Origin: Leptoclinus maculatus
Taxonomy: Eukaryota > Chordata > Actinopteri > Perciformes > Stichaeidae
Length of the DNA stretch: 64,000 nucleotides
Reading direction: 5' to 3'
Assembly: GCA_032191485.1 (NCBI GenBank)
Contig: JAVDOI010000019.1
Location: 10,075,784 to 10,139,783 of the forward strand
Each line of letters begins with the position of its first letter. Position 1 is the stretch's first letter. Both the position numbers and the translations under genes were made by a program. Below are positions 63,209 to 64,000 of this stretch, one piece after another. The notes under the pieces were generated by a model, which was not told the DNA's origin, did not search any database, and was given only the letters and a program-made list of their open reading frames with translations.

Positions 63209-63343
63209 AGCCGCCCGGCAAAGAGGATAAGGAGGATGAGGAAGGTGTGGTTCCTTCAGCAGACGGGGATAGTGACACCGGGTTGGCAGACGCTTCCACG
63301 GCATCCACTAAGCTGCTAACGACGTCCCCGCCACAGAGCACAG
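63209..63343 (+). CDS. Mucin-like gene, second coding exon in window
   Basis: 135 bp, entered and left at phase 1, so it can be skipped without breaking the frame. Joined to the previous exon it reads EPPGKEDKEDEEG, then VVPSADGDSDTGLADAST, then a Thr/Ser/Pro tail ending PPQSTG before the donor GTGAGC. The composition (acidic, then Ser/Thr-rich) continues that of the first exon, and the matching phase supports the join. Later exons lie beyond the right edge. Confidence 0.65.
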
Positions 63344-64000
63344 GTGAGCAAAGAAATCCCTCGAGATGTAAACAAAAAACTTGCAAAATTGCATCAATGT
63401 TTCAAAGCTTGTGTTTGCACTGCCATGCTGTTAGGAGGAGGCACCTCTAAATGGACTGCAGAACTGTTTGTTCAAGCCGTCCTGTAGCTTTTTCAGTACC
63501 AGTCAATCTGTCAGAAGGACGGGAGAAACAATTACCCTGCATCCTTTGCCTGAAGCCACTAATTGCTTCCAACGGGAGGAGAACACCGCTCACTCACGCT
63601 GTGATTTTGGAGCACTCCCGAGAACAGAAGAGATAAACAAATATGTCTCTCAGCTACATTGTCATTGATCCTGTGACAATAGCTGCATTTACAAAAACTG
63701 AAAACAAGTATTGATTAAGTGCTGGCCAATGACAGCAGAGTACTTTTAAATGAAGAGTTGCTGCGTACGTCAGTTTCAGTATTGGTCTTCATTCCGTTTT
63801 TGAAATCTAGTCATTAAGGCTGCTCACACACACACACACACACAGTATATTATATTATAGTAATTTACGAACACTACTGGGCACAGTAGCATTTAGGAAA
63901 CATCAATCAAACAGGAGGTGTACGAGTGAGCGTTGTATGCGGGATTGACTCAAAATAAAGTACAGTGCCTCTGTTTATTAATGAAACAATGTTCTGCACC
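63344..64000 (+). other. Start of the next intron
   Basis: From the donor at 63,344 to the window end I see no exon. A short CA run is at about 63,826-63,843. Confidence 0.5.

Overview
This window looks like a piece of an acanthomorph (spiny-rayed) teleost genome. The evidence is intron-containing genes with GT-AG splice sites, very abundant CA/GT and GA microsatellites, no bacterial-style gene packing, and several dispersed repeat families that I recognise from percomorph fish genomes: the 'misc. ~0.7 kb DNA-transposon-like' family at 3.9 and 31.8 kb, the 'ctgcaactaacgattatt' family at 34.8 and 50.1 kb, the 'gtggaagaagtattcag' family at 45.5 kb, and the 'atgctaagctaaccggctgctgg' family at 53.7 kb. 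The species cannot be fixed from sequence alone.

Layout. (1) 1-33 kb is almost free of recognisable coding sequence. It holds microsatellites, homopolymer tracts, a perfect 15-bp-arm hairpin at 13.45 kb, a few dispersed repeats, and several AT-rich TAAT/ATTA-containing stretches that look like conserved non-coding (enhancer-type) DNA. One candidate first coding exon, with an excellent start context and an excellent splice donor, lies at 25,791-25,814. (2) 33.27-41.60 kb is a head-to-tail tandem duplication. Each unit carries a complete three-exon minus-strand gene for a 350-residue TMEM53/DUF829-type alpha/beta-hydrolase-like protein. I count 8 amino-acid differences between the two copies. 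Unit 2 has lost 613 bp from intron 2 and 209 bp from intron 1, and carries a small snap-back inversion. (3) At 42.60-42.89 kb there is a 17-copy, 16-bp palindromic minisatellite abutting a short telomere-like TTAGGG tract. (4) 43.48-44.63 kb is the 5' end of a SPICE1-like (spindle and centriole-associated protein) gene on the plus strand. Exons 1 and 2 are intact, the following exons are missing, and a later exon is spliced out of phase, so it reads as a truncated pseudogene. It runs straight into a 121-bp GT repeat. (5) 44.8-57.6 kb is non-coding with several dispersed repeats. (6) From 57,675 to beyond the right edge lies the 5' part of a plus-strand gene for a secreted or membrane-anchored, Ser/Thr/Pro-rich mucin-like protein: a signal-peptide exon at 57,766-58,786, a 4.4-kb intron, and an acidic 135-bp exon at 63,209-63,343. 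The rest of the gene is outside the window.

The genes do not form a pathway. The most informative structures are the recent duplication of the TMEM53-like gene with its datable internal deletions, the exon-deleted SPICE1-like fragment beside it, and the palindromic minisatellite between them. Exon boundaries were worked out by eye from reading phase and splice consensus. Family assignments rest on remembered motifs, not on a search.
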